Below, in pieces: positions 8,557 through 17,952 of a stretch of 64,000 nt of DNA (the stretch's first letter is position 1; the number at the start of each line of letters is the position of its first letter). The notes below the pieces were generated by a model. The model was not told the DNA's origin and ran no database searches. It saw only the letters and a list, made by a program, of their open reading frames with translations. Made by a program: the position numbers and the translations under genes. Origin of the DNA: Muribaculaceae bacterium (GTDB lineage Bacteria > Bacteroidota > Bacteroidia > Bacteroidales > Muribaculaceae); contig JAFYNZ010000045.1 in NCBI GenBank assembly GCA_017547845.1, positions 17,630 through 81,629 of the forward strand. Reading direction: 5' to 3'.

Positions 8557-9702
8557 TTAAAATTTAAATACTTTTTCAAATAACCAATTTTTTGCTTGTT
8601 TAAACAAATTAGGTTTATAGAAGTTCTCTATGCTGTGACCCAATAAATTTGATATACCAATACGCCAATGTTTAGTGCCGTCTGCAGTAGGTAATCTCAT
8701 TGTACTTTGGAAAAGATGTAATTCATCATTTGTAGTAATATAAGCATCTATTCTTGCTCTTGATGTTTTATTTACAGTTAGAGGACTAACACCGGCAGCA
8801 TTAAATGTCATAGCTCGACCATTGGTTGCATAAGCACTTGCCGCTGCTAAACCTCCACCTAAAGAGTGTCCTACAAATGTTAATTCAACATTTTGGAATT
8901 TTTCATTTAATATTATGGCATTTTGAATGGCTAGTGAATACTGTTCAGATAAACCTAACACTTGTGAAATATTATTCTCCCAATCCTTTAGACTAGTTAA
9001 ATCGGTTCCTGCAAAAGCGTAAGTATATTCTGTTACCCCATTAACGGTTCGCTCAAACAGCTGAGATTTGAAGCCACTATCTTCATCATTAGGTGTAATA
9101 CCAAATTTATTTGTAGTCTTAACCCAACCACCTGTTAGAAATACATTGCCGTTCCCATATACATAGTCTGCCATACGAGCTGCTTCCTCTTCGGTAGGTT
9201 CATAACCAAAAACGTCAATTAGTTTCACGGGATTATTCAAGCAATACGCATACGTTGAGACATTTGGATATTTCAACTCCATAGGGTCAGTTGATAGCCA
9301 AAGAGATGTTCTTGGATCATAATACCTTGCTCCGTAATAGTATAATCCTGTTTCCTCGTCCAATTCCTTAGCATTGAACAAATACGGAGTATTCCAAGTA
9401 TTATTACGCTCCTCAATAAATACTTCACCGAAAGGAACATACTCCACATGTTGGCTTACAGCACCATTCGCATCTGTCACACACGAAGTATTGCCAAGAT
9501 GGTCGGAATGATAATAGTATGCCAATTCACCATAGCTATCAGGTTCTTGATTTGCTGCGGCAACTCGGCGTATGCCGTCTCGCCAATTATAGCTGTATGT
9601 ATCATTATTGCTTCCAAAATATGGAACTTCAAATTTAGCATATATTGAAGCAATGCTATCGCTCAATGCTATTTGTCTATATGATTTGGAGAGAAAATAC
9701 AT
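8557..9702 (-). CDS. Truncated Rhs protein with C-terminal class 3 lipase domain
   Basis: 381 residues from the ATG at 9702; a TTG at 9723 could add 7. Residues about 58-165 are the end of an Rhs core: YHSDHLGN, the segment around TGLYYYGARYYDPRTSLWLS, and YAYCLNNPVKLID. The rest is a lipase: FAGTDLTSLKDWENN (oxyanion-type strand), nucleophile motif GHSLGGG (Ser280), then candidate Asp (TNDELHLF) and His (LLGHSIENFY). No YD repeats, PAAR or other delivery domain precede it; an in-frame stop lies shortly upstream at about 9774, so this is only the tip of an Rhs effector. It may be an orphan toxin cassette, a recombination reservoir or a remnant. A phospholipase toxin role is inferred. Confidence 0.8.
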   Translation of the reverse strand: MYFLSKSYRQIALSDSIASIYAKFEVPYFGSNNDTYSYNWRDGIRRVAAANQEPDSYGELAYYYHSDHLGNTSCVTDANGAVSQHVEYVPFGEVFIEERNNTWNTPYLFNAKELDEETGLYYYGARYYDPRTSLWLSTDPMELKYPNVSTYAYCLNNPVKLIDVFGYEPTEEEAARMADYVYGNGNVFLTGGWVKTTNKFGITPNDEDSGFKSQLFERTVNGVTEYTYAFAGTDLTSLKDWENNISQVLGLSEQYSLAIQNAIILNEKFQNVELTFVGHSLGGGLAAASAYATNGRAMTFNAAGVSPLTVNKTSRARIDAYITTNDELHLFQSTMRLPTADGTKHWRIGISNLLGHSIENFYKPNLFKQAKNWLFEKVFKF

Positions 9703-9723
9703 TATCACATAAATTTTTCGCAA

Positions 9724-10029
9724 TTTAGCAATAATTTGTGAATCAGCAAAATAATTCCAAAAATTTAGGATTCTTTAAGCAATAATGGCGAAAGAGAGTG
9801 GTGAAAGACCCAATTAACCATTACACATGCTTGCGTAGCAAGTGAAAAGCGAGACAAGGTCTAATGCCATGTCCCGCCTTGAGAGATTATGAATTATATA
9901 TTAGTGTCTATGTGACCACTGATTTGCTGCTGTGTATATGTAGCGACTAATTTATTGCTGCATCACCTTCCCCCATAAACGCACCATTATCAACCTCTCT
10001 CCGGCTGACATTAAGAAGGAAGGGGCTGA
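9724..10029. other. Intergenic region upstream of the Rhs fragment
   Basis: 306 bp between the Rhs fragment and the 3' end of maeB. No Rhs core coding continues here in the frame of the fragment. It holds small dyads (CTTGC-GTA-GCAAG near 9830; CAAGG...CCTTG around 9855-9880) with no T-run. No gene, integrase site or IS end was recognised. Confidence 0.45.
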
Positions 10030-12315
10030 TTATCTGCATTGACAACATTTGTTGAGCACTATAGCATCAAGCGCTGCGACTGTTGCAAGGTTCATAATAT
10101 CACGCACAGGCGATGCAACACTTATGAAATGAATCGGTTTCTTAAGACCTATTTGAATAGGGCCGATAGCATCTGTCAATCCCATTTCGAGCATAAATTT
10201 GTAAGCGATGTTGGCTGAACTGAGATTTGGAAAAATGAGCGTGTTGACATCTCGACCATATAGTTTTGAGAATGGATATACCTCATCTCGGAGCTCACGA
10301 TTTAGGGCGTAGGTGACTTGCATTTCGCCGTCGATACACATTTCAGGATATTGGTCATGGAGAATACGGACAGCTTGAGATGTGCGCATAGCGACATCTT
10401 CCTTGCGCGAGCCAAAGTTGCTATAGGAAAGCATTGCCATAACCGGATTGTGCGAGAAGTGACAGACAGACTCGTGAGTCAATCGAGCGATATCTACGAG
10501 CGATGATGTGTCGTTCACAGAATTGATGCTTGTGTCTGAAACGAAGAGCACGCCACGCTTAGAAGTGAGAATGTGCATAGTTGCAAAGTGGTTGTAGCCA
10601 TCCTTAATGCCGACAATATTCTTGGCAATGGAAGCCAACGAACTAACACCTGAATAAGCTCCGGCAATAAATGCATCGGCTTGCTCCGTCTCGACCATCA
10701 TCATACCAAAGTAGTCGCGATTAAACATCTTGTCGAGCGCTTCAGCATAAGACACGCCCTCGCGACAACGTTTTGTCGAAAGGATCTTTGCGAAAGTCTC
10801 GCGTCTCGGGGCTTCTCGGTCATGACGAGGATTGACGATTTCGATGCCTGAAATATCGAGTTTTAGACGTTGCGCACGCTTGGCTATCATCTCTTCGTTG
10901 CCCAATAGGATTGGAACGCATATCTTGTCATGGTAAAGACGCGATGCTGCTTGGAGCATGTTGTCGGTATTAGCCTCGCCAAACACAACTCGTTGAAGAT
11001 CTGACTTGACTAAGTCGGTGATACGTCTTATCATCTTAGAGTCTTGTCCCATGATGTCGCGCAGCTTAATGTCATAAGCATCCCAGTCGGTAATCGGTCG
11101 TTGTGCCACGCCCGACTCTTCTGCGGCTTTAGCCACAGCCGGAGCTACTGCACCCAGCAATCGTGGGTCGAGCGGTTTAGGCAAAATATAAGTCGGACCG
11201 AATGCTGTGTTGTTGAGACCATAAGCCTTGTTGACTACCGATGGTATGGGCTCTTTGGCAAGCGATGCAATAGCCTTAACTGCAGCAAGTTTCATCTCCT
11301 CATTAATAGCTGTAGCACCTGAGTCAAGGGCTCCTCGGAAAATGTATGGGAAACCCAACACGTTATTAATCTGGTTAGGATAGTCACTTCGACCTGTAGC
11401 AAATATGATATCTTCGCGTGAAGAAATTGCGATATCGTAAGCAATCTCAGGATCGGGATTTGCAAGCGCAAAGACGATAGGACGCTCTGCCATTGACAGC
11501 AGCATCTCTCTTGTCACAACATCCTTAACCGATAGACCGAGAAATACGTCTGCTCCGACCATTGCTTCTTCGAGGGTGGTAATATCTCGATCTGTTGCAA
11601 ACTCTCGCTTTTGAGAATTCAGGTCGGCACGGTCACTTCGGATTACACCTTTAGAGTCGCACATCACAATGTTCTTAGGATTGACACCCAATGCGACATA
11701 TAGTTTGGTACATGAGACTGCAGCTGCTCCTGCACCATTTACAACGAGTTTCACATCCTCTATCCTTTTGCCTTGGATTTCAAGGGCATTAATAAGACCT
11801 GCTCCTGAGATGATGGCTGTGCCATGCTGATCGTCGTGCATAATCGGAATGTTGCATTCCTTTTTAAGCGTCTGCTCTATCTCGAAGCATTCGGGTGCCT
11901 TGATATCCTCAAGATTGATACCGCCAAAAGTCGGTTGCAATGCTTTAACAATCTCAATAAATTTCTTAGGGTCTTTCTCGTCTACCTCAATATCAAAGCA
12001 GTCAAGACCCGCAAATATCTTAAACAACAATGCTTTACCTTCCATGACCGGTTTGCCGGCTAATGCACCGATGTCGCCAAGACCAAGAACAGCCGTACCA
12101 TTGGATATTACGGCCACAAGATTGCCCTTGTTGGTATAACGATATGCATTGTGAGGGTTATCTTGAATCTCTTCGCATGGATAAGCCACGCCGGGAGAAT
12201 AAGCCAGCGACAAATCATGCTGACTTGAATATGGTTTTGTAGGGACTGTCTCTATCTTACCCGGCTTGCCCGATTCGTGATAATCGAGAGCCATTTCTTT
12301 AGTTACTTTTGCCAT
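10030..12315 (-). CDS. maeB: NADP-dependent malic enzyme with C-terminal phosphotransacetylase-like domain
   Basis: 761 residues, the usual length of the MaeB fusion. The malic enzyme part (about 1-410) converts malate to pyruvate and CO2 with NADP: SPGVAYPCEEI, GTAVLGLGDIGALAGKPVME, and the nucleotide-binding VVNGAGAAAVSC are visible. The C-terminal part (about 430-761) resembles phosphate acetyltransferase and in this fusion family is thought to be regulatory (acetyl-CoA response) and not catalytic. Cytoplasmic. It is a single gene, divergent from the thioredoxin gene with 122 bp between. The extreme C-terminus NKCCQCR is unusually Cys-rich. Confidence 0.96.
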   Translation of the reverse strand: MAKVTKEMALDYHESGKPGKIETVPTKPYSSQHDLSLAYSPGVAYPCEEIQDNPHNAYRYTNKGNLVAVISNGTAVLGLGDIGALAGKPVMEGKALLFKIFAGLDCFDIEVDEKDPKKFIEIVKALQPTFGGINLEDIKAPECFEIEQTLKKECNIPIMHDDQHGTAIISGAGLINALEIQGKRIEDVKLVVNGAGAAAVSCTKLYVALGVNPKNIVMCDSKGVIRSDRADLNSQKREFATDRDITTLEEAMVGADVFLGLSVKDVVTREMLLSMAERPIVFALANPDPEIAYDIAISSREDIIFATGRSDYPNQINNVLGFPYIFRGALDSGATAINEEMKLAAVKAIASLAKEPIPSVVNKAYGLNNTAFGPTYILPKPLDPRLLGAVAPAVAKAAEESGVAQRPITDWDAYDIKLRDIMGQDSKMIRRITDLVKSDLQRVVFGEANTDNMLQAASRLYHDKICVPILLGNEEMIAKRAQRLKLDISGIEIVNPRHDREAPRRETFAKILSTKRCREGVSYAEALDKMFNRDYFGMMMVETEQADAFIAGAYSGVSSLASIAKNIVGIKDGYNHFATMHILTSKRGVLFVSDTSINSVNDTSSLVDIARLTHESVCHFSHNPVMAMLSYSNFGSRKEDVAMRTSQAVRILHDQYPEMCIDGEMQVTYALNRELRDEVYPFSKLYGRDVNTLIFPNLSSANIAYKFMLEMGLTDAIGPIQIGLKKPIHFISVASPVRDIMNLATVAALDAIVLNKCCQCR

Positions 12316-12437
12316 AAGTATATATTTGATTAGTGAGGGGATTATCTAAACATATTATAAAACACTTAACGACAGTAAATAGTTCGACCGATCAACTCAG
12401 TTAGATATAGATTGAACATTTAGCGATAGGAGATGTT

Positions 12438-12764
12438 ATGATAATACGAATTTTAAACACTAATGCTATGAAAAATTTTAATGATGAAATCAATTGCAGT
12501 CAGCCGGTATTGGTCGACTTTTACGCAAAATGGTGTGGTCCGTGCAAAATGATGCACCCTGTGCTTGATGAGATAGAAAAGCAGATGAAAAATCAAGTAA
12601 AAATCATCAAGATAGATGTCGATGCACATCCCAAATTGGCGCTTGAGTGGCGAATCCAATCCGTCCCAACGCTAATGATATTCAAAGATGGCGACCTCAA
12701 ATGGCGACGCTCCGGCGCACACAAAGCCAAAGACTTGATTGCTGAATTGGAAAAGTGGATATAG
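12438..12764 (+). CDS. trx: Thioredoxin
   Basis: 108 residues with the redox motif WCGPC (Cys33, Cys36), the strand VDFYAKWCGPCKMMHPVLDE, and the conserved cis-Pro loop QSVPTLMIFKDG. It is a cytoplasmic dithiol/disulfide carrier. The ATG at 12438 follows an AGGAG stretch 5 nt upstream, rare in this window, which supports this start over Met11. Divergent from maeB. Confidence 0.93.
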   Translation: MIIRILNTNAMKNFNDEINCSQPVLVDFYAKWCGPCKMMHPVLDEIEKQMKNQVKIIKIDVDAHPKLALEWRIQSVPTLMIFKDGDLKWRRSGAHKAKDLIAELEKWI

Positions 12765-12817
12765 CGGGACATGTGGTGAGTGATTAATCTTTTTTGCCGG
12801 AATGCAGTCAAAAGGAT

Positions 12818-13585
12818 ATGAAAAAGATTATCACTACTCTCCTATTATCGATTGTATCGCTTATCGGTTGCAACTCTGTAGCCTATGGCTTGGACTTTAA
12901 TAATGAAACTCTTCGCTATGTCATCTCCTACAAGTGGGGATTGATTCACAAAGATGCAGGTGAGGCAACTTTGACTCTCAAAAACAAAAACAATTGCTAC
13001 TCAATAGTTTTAAGCGCAAAGACCAAACCATGGGCTGACAAAATTTTCAGAGTCAGAGATACGCTGAAGTCTACAATACGCATTGATGGTTTCCGACCAT
13101 TGTCCTACACCAAGATTTCTCATGAAGGTGGGAAATACGGCAAGGACCACATCGCTTATTCATATGCTAATGGCACAATCTCTGCAGAGTGTACTCGTCT
13201 GCGTATAAAAGAGGGTAAAGAAAGCGAAAGTAAGATTACTCTTAGCTCTACACTGGAAGCTTACGACATGCTCAGCATATTCTACTACATTCGCAACTTA
13301 GACTTTAGCAAGATGGGCAATGGCAGAACGGTCAAAGCTACCATATTCTCAGGCAAAAGGAAGGAAAAGATAAGCATCAGATGCTTGGGAGTTGAGGATA
13401 TAACTTTGCGAGATAAGTCAACTCGCAAAGCCTACCATATAAAATTCAACTTTACAACCGATGGTGGCAAGAAATCTTCTGACGATATGGACACCTGGAT
13501 ATCAGTTGACAACAATCGGATTCCACTTCAACTTGAAGCAAGTCTTCCGATAGGGAAAGTAAAATGCTACTACACACCTAAATAG
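12818..13585 (+). CDS. DUF3108 family exported protein
   Basis: 255 residues from the ATG at 12818, preceded by AAAGGAT; a longer TTG-initiated frame from 12794 would place eight polar residues before the signal peptide and is less likely. Signal peptide MKKIITTLLLSIVSLIGCNS, then a beta-rich domain typical of DUF3108 (periplasmic, TolB-like fold suggested for relatives), including LRYVISYKWGLIHKDAGEAT, ISVDNNRIPLQLEASLPIGK and a final strand VKCYY. A Cys at residue 19 could be a lipobox-like site (SLIGC). Function unknown; it lies 23 bp before a porin gene and 53 bp after thioredoxin. Confidence 0.8.
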   Translation: MKKIITTLLLSIVSLIGCNSVAYGLDFNNETLRYVISYKWGLIHKDAGEATLTLKNKNNCYSIVLSAKTKPWADKIFRVRDTLKSTIRIDGFRPLSYTKISHEGGKYGKDHIAYSYANGTISAECTRLRIKEGKESESKITLSSTLEAYDMLSIFYYIRNLDFSKMGNGRTVKATIFSGKRKEKISIRCLGVEDITLRDKSTRKAYHIKFNFTTDGGKKSSDDMDTWISVDNNRIPLQLEASLPIGKVKCYYTPK

Positions 13586-13608
13586 AAAATTAAAAAACAC
13601 TTACAACT

Positions 13609-14919
13609 ATGAAAAACGCTTTATTAATCACACTGACAACACTTTCACTGCCGACTATAGTGTTGGCACAGTCGGTGACCGAAAACCACGATTACACAGA
13701 CCATCAATCGGGACATCACGTGCTGAACATAAACTCACTTGACACCACGTCAGTGTCACCCGACTCAATCCGGTCAATGATTGACCTATTTTACGTCGAT
13801 CAATTTCGTCATTTCCAAGACCCGAGAGCTCCCTACTTTCTCTTTATGAGCAAAGATGCCAATCTGGCAATGGGTATTGGTGGAGTGGTAAGAATGAGAG
13901 CATGGGCTGACTGGAATGGCTCAATTCCGGCTAATGGGTTTGTTCCTTACCTTATTCCTGTGCCTGAAGACCCGACACAACAACACAAACTTGCCGCTAC
14001 GCCTGCTGGAACAGCAATGTTTTTCAAAGTCATCGGTCGCAATTCACGTGTGGGCAACTATTTGGCATATATAGAGTGCAACTTCGATGGTTACAATAAT
14101 GTGGGATTCAAACTCAAGAAGGCATATGTCACAGTCAACGACTTCACTGTCGGCTACTCATTGACCACGTTTAGTGACCCTGTTGCCAACCCACCAACTA
14201 TCGACGGGGCCGGCCCGAATGGAGAGATCAACAAGTCGGCTGTCATGGTGAGATGGCTACATCACATCAAACGCAATTGGATAGTTTCGGCTGCGCTGGA
14301 AATACCTAAAAGCATGGTCGATGCCGACAATGTTCACACCAAGGCATTGAGCGACTGGACACCTGATGTCATAGGTTTCGGTCAATACGAATGGGACAAC
14401 GGCAATCAACATGTCAGACTGTCGGGACTTCTGCGAATGATTCCGTATCGTGACCTTAGCATCAACGAAAATGTCAACAAAATCGGCTGGGGCTTGCAAT
14501 TAAGCACGGCCTTCAAGCCATTCAAACGACTTTCACTCTACAACTCTATCAATGTAGGCGAAGGAATCGGCAGCTACACCAACGACCTTCAAATCGGCAA
14601 TTATGACCTGGTGGCTGATCCCGACAACCCAAACGATCTTTATGCACCTATGTCAATAGGTTTGACAGCCGGTATGAAATATAATTTCACGCCAAATCTA
14701 TATGCCGGTGTTGCTATGGGAGAGATGAGATACTTGCCGAAGCATGGTGTAAACGATAACGAGTACAAGTATGGACTATATGGTGCAGTCAACCTTTTTT
14801 GGGATATCAATCCACGCTTGCAAGTCGGCATAGAATACCTTTATGGTAGGCGCACAAACTTCAATGGTGAACACGCATCAGCCAACAGATGTGACGCATT
14901 GTTTCAATTCTCATTCTGA
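13609..14919 (+). CDS. DcaP-like outer-membrane porin
   Basis: 436 residues. Signal peptide MKNALLITLTTLSLPTIVLA, an N-terminal helical/linker part with DSIRSMIDLFYVDQFRHFQD, then a beta-barrel: alternating strands such as GVVRMRAWADWNG, the GNYLAYIECNFDGYNNVGFK and KKAYVTVNDFTVGYSLTTF segments, and a C-terminal aromatic residue (ALFQFSF). These features match the DcaP family of outer-membrane channels for small organic anions. The substrate cannot be read from the sequence. It follows the DUF3108 gene closely and may share its transcript. Confidence 0.75.
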   Translation: MKNALLITLTTLSLPTIVLAQSVTENHDYTDHQSGHHVLNINSLDTTSVSPDSIRSMIDLFYVDQFRHFQDPRAPYFLFMSKDANLAMGIGGVVRMRAWADWNGSIPANGFVPYLIPVPEDPTQQHKLAATPAGTAMFFKVIGRNSRVGNYLAYIECNFDGYNNVGFKLKKAYVTVNDFTVGYSLTTFSDPVANPPTIDGAGPNGEINKSAVMVRWLHHIKRNWIVSAALEIPKSMVDADNVHTKALSDWTPDVIGFGQYEWDNGNQHVRLSGLLRMIPYRDLSINENVNKIGWGLQLSTAFKPFKRLSLYNSINVGEGIGSYTNDLQIGNYDLVADPDNPNDLYAPMSIGLTAGMKYNFTPNLYAGVAMGEMRYLPKHGVNDNEYKYGLYGAVNLFWDINPRLQVGIEYLYGRRTNFNGEHASANRCDALFQFSF

Positions 14920-14923
14920 TTTC

Positions 14924-14954
14924 TTTGTAAAGTCGCAAAAATTGGTTACTTTTG
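14924..14954 (+). promoter_or_regulatory. Bacteroidota-type promoter of ftsE-like gene
   Basis: TTTG at 14924-14927, a 19-bp spacer, and TACTTTTG at 14947-14954, 28 bp before the ATG at 14982. It matches the -33/-7 consensus of the phylum's main sigma factor exactly. Confidence 0.8.
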
Positions 14955-14981
14955 TGATGATTAATCAAAACATAGTAGCTA

Positions 14982-15647
14982 ATGGGAATTATTGTAGATT
15001 ATAAGAATGTCGATATTGAGCGTGCAGAACACCTTGTGCTTCAAGATGTAACGTTTCAATTAAAGTCCGGTGAATTTTGCTATCTGGTGGGTAAAGTCGG
15101 TAGTGGCAAGAGTAGCCTCATGAAGTCTATGTATGCCGAAGTGCCTATCCTTAGTGGCGATGCCTTGGTCATGGACTATAATCTGCAAGAAATTAAGCGA
15201 AAAGATATCCCCTATCTGCGTCGTAAAATTGGCATTGTTTTCCAAGATTTCCAACTGTTGCAAGACCGCTCCGTGCATTCTAACCTAAAATTTGTGCTCG
15301 AGGCTACGGGATGGAAGAATAAGGTGGAAATTGAAGAACGAATCGAAGAGGTGCTGGAGCAGGTCGGAATGGCCAATAAGAGCTACAAGCATCCTCACGA
15401 ACTAAGTGGTGGTGAGCAACAACGTATCGTTATTGCTCGCTCTCTTCTTAATAAACCACAACTGATAATTGCTGACGAGCCGACCGGAAATCTTGACCCC
15501 GAGACAGGCTATCAGATAGTCTTGCTACTTCACAAGCTGGCAGAACAAGGCCACACCATCCTTATGGCTACCCACAATCTTCAATTGGTGGAAGACTTCC
15601 CTGCACGAGTGCTATATTGCAAAGACAAGCATATAGTCGAAAAGTAA
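14982..15647 (+). CDS. ftsE: FtsE-like ABC transporter ATP-binding protein
   Basis: 221 residues, one ABC domain: Walker [10 protein letters not shown] (about 37-45), Q-loop [10 protein letters not shown], signature LSGGEQQRI, Walker [17 protein letters not shown], and H-loop MATHNLQ. Length and motifs ([12 protein letters not shown]) fit FtsE, the ATPase that with FtsX controls peptidoglycan hydrolases at the septum. In Bacteroidota ftsE is often away from ftsX; no ftsX is in this window, so the assignment rests on sequence only. The LolD-type lipoprotein ATPase is the alternative. It has its own consensus promoter. Confidence 0.8.
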   Translation: MGIIVDYKNVDIERAEHLVLQDVTFQLKSGEFCYLVGKVGSGKSSLMKSMYAEVPILSGDALVMDYNLQEIKRKDIPYLRRKIGIVFQDFQLLQDRSVHSNLKFVLEATGWKNKVEIEERIEEVLEQVGMANKSYKHPHELSGGEQQRIVIARSLLNKPQLIIADEPTGNLDPETGYQIVLLLHKLAEQGHTILMATHNLQLVEDFPARVLYCKDKHIVEK

Positions 15648-15734
15648 TCGGACGAAAACTTTCGTAGTATCTGATGGAAATCATTGCTAAGTTAATCACA
15701 CATTTTCTGTGCTGATAACTTAGGATTTATATTC

Positions 15735-17918
15735 TTATCGCTTAGGGAGAATGATGCGTTCACCAATCTGTTTGGCAAATTCGCGACGCCACTCCGTAAT
15801 CCTCTGCATATACTCCATTATAGCCATAGTCTGCTCATGATTGGACGATGCGACAGCATCCTTGAGTTGCGACTGTGCCTCTTTTAGTTTGACCAGTAAG
15901 ACACCATCTTTCCACTCATCTAAAGCTCTGGGCACCAAATCCATAAGACGCTCAGACTCATCTTCTACTTTAGTGTTCTTGGTGTGGTATTTACTGAGAG
16001 TATACTTTTCGTTTATCATCTCGATAACCTCATGACGCAACTCATCGTCAGGGTCATTGCTAAGCAGACGTCCTATGTAGAGTTTATCAAACTGCACCTC
16101 CTTTTGATGACGCATCTCCATGATTTCAGCCTTTAAAGCTTCTTCTTCTCTGATGATTTCATCCATAGTCAATTGACGAGATGCTATCTTGTCAAGACCT
16201 TGATTAAACACCTCTTGCAAATCATCATTTATAGAGTCCATGTATTCATTGCGACGTTGCTGATACTCAGGCACCATATCAAGAATACGGTCAAAAATAC
16301 GCTGATATATTGGAGTTCGTAGTTCCAACATATCGTCAGCCTCCATCTCATTTCTGACTACATCATAGACCTTTATATCCCTCATATTGCCATCTGTATC
16401 GACCTCATCGCCGTAGTCAAGCATACCGTAACGAACACAATACTTGATGACATTGCGTTCTAATGGTCGCAATATATGGGCGAATTTGTCTTCTTGTACT
16501 TGAGGAGTCGTTGTGTCCGGCTTCGTCTTGATTGCTTCTACTATCTCGTCTTCTACGCTTACCTGTGTGTTATCGGCCTCAATACGCTCATACTCTCGCT
16601 TCTTGCGCATCTCTTCGACAACCTCTCCACGAGCCTGCTTGACTTGCATTATAAGCACATTCTCGGGGATATTAAGCAGACGGCTACACTCTTGTATATA
16701 GACAGAGCGTTTAATCATGTCGGAAATTGACGCCAATGATTTGACTATGCTTCTTACAGCTTGCGATCGCTTGTCAGGGTCATTGCCTGAACCTTTAAGG
16801 AGCACGTTGGTCTTGAAAATGATGAAGTCTGTCTCATTTTGCTCAACATATTGACGAAACTCTTCCGGCGTGTGCTTTTGCGAGAATGAGTCCGGGTCTT
16901 CGCCTTCGGGCAGGAGAAGCACCTTGATATTGAGGTTGTGAGACAACAGCAAATCTATACCGCGTAGTGAGGCCTTAATACCTGCTGAGTCACCATCATA
17001 AATAAGAGTTACATTTTCTGTAAATCGATGTATCAGAGCAATTTGACCATCAGTCAATGAAGTTCCACTTGAAGCCACAACATTCTCCATGCCGGCCTGC
17101 CACATACCGATGACATCCATATAACCCTCTACAAGGAAGCACTTATCTTGTCGCACAATAGAGTTTTTAGCTTGATAAATGCCGTATAACTCGTTGCTCT
17201 TTCTATAGATAAGAGATTCGGGCGAATTGATATATTTAGCTGCTTCACCCTTAATGCCACGACCTCCGAATGCTATGACTTTACCGGCAGGATTGAGTGC
17301 CGGAAAGATAACACGACCTCTAAATCTATCGTAATAACGCCCTTGCTGACTTTCGCCACACAATCCGACATCCTTGAGTGTCTGCACATCATATCCTTCT
17401 TTGACCGCCTGGTCATAAAGGTCTTGTCCTTTGTCGATAGCATAACCAAGTCGGAATTTCTTTATAGCTTCGGCAGTAATACCTCTTTGATATAGATATT
17501 GAAGGCCTACATTGCGACCTTCATCGGTTTCAGTGAGGTTGTGTTCCATGCGCTGCATAGCCCACTCATTTACCACAAGCATACTCTCGCGCTGACTCTG
17601 TTGCAGACGTTCTTCGTCAGTCTGCTCGCGCTCTTCTATCTTGATGCCATATTTCTTAGCCAGATGCACCAACGCATCGTGGTAGTTGACACCCTCCTTT
17701 TCCATGATGAAATTGACAGGACTGCCACCTTTACCACAAGAGAAACACTTGCAAATATTGCGTTGACGATTGACCGAGAATGAAGGTGTCTTCTCGTTGT
17801 GAAACGGACAAAGCCCCATATAGTTGGAGCCTCGTTTTGTCAAATGGACATAGTCACCGACCACCTCTACGATGTCGGCGGTGTCAATAATACGTCTGAC
17901 AGTAGCTTTATCAATCAT
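15735..17918 (-). CDS. dnaG: DNA primase DnaG
   Basis: 727 residues. Synthesises RNA primers at the replication fork. N-terminal CHC2 zinc finger with Cys37, His40, Cys58, Cys61 (GLCPFHNEKTPSFSV...CKCFSCGKGG); Toprim catalytic core with FLVEGYMDVIGMWQAG and TLIYDGDSAGIKAS; a long C-terminal helicase-binding region. It is somewhat longer than E. coli DnaG (581), as is usual in this phylum. It lies 34 bp downstream of dapA, probably on the same transcript. Confidence 0.97.
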   Translation of the reverse strand: MIDKATVRRIIDTADIVEVVGDYVHLTKRGSNYMGLCPFHNEKTPSFSVNRQRNICKCFSCGKGGSPVNFIMEKEGVNYHDALVHLAKKYGIKIEEREQTDEERLQQSQRESMLVVNEWAMQRMEHNLTETDEGRNVGLQYLYQRGITAEAIKKFRLGYAIDKGQDLYDQAVKEGYDVQTLKDVGLCGESQQGRYYDRFRGRVIFPALNPAGKVIAFGGRGIKGEAAKYINSPESLIYRKSNELYGIYQAKNSIVRQDKCFLVEGYMDVIGMWQAGMENVVASSGTSLTDGQIALIHRFTENVTLIYDGDSAGIKASLRGIDLLLSHNLNIKVLLLPEGEDPDSFSQKHTPEEFRQYVEQNETDFIIFKTNVLLKGSGNDPDKRSQAVRSIVKSLASISDMIKRSVYIQECSRLLNIPENVLIMQVKQARGEVVEEMRKKREYERIEADNTQVSVEDEIVEAIKTKPDTTTPQVQEDKFAHILRPLERNVIKYCVRYGMLDYGDEVDTDGNMRDIKVYDVVRNEMEADDMLELRTPIYQRIFDRILDMVPEYQQRRNEYMDSINDDLQEVFNQGLDKIASRQLTMDEIIREEEALKAEIMEMRHQKEVQFDKLYIGRLLSNDPDDELRHEVIEMINEKYTLSKYHTKNTKVEDESERLMDLVPRALDEWKDGVLLVKLKEAQSQLKDAVASSNHEQTMAIMEYMQRITEWRREFAKQIGERIILPKR

Positions 17919-17952
17919 ATTGCGTCAAATGATGGTCTGACGACCTTTTATA

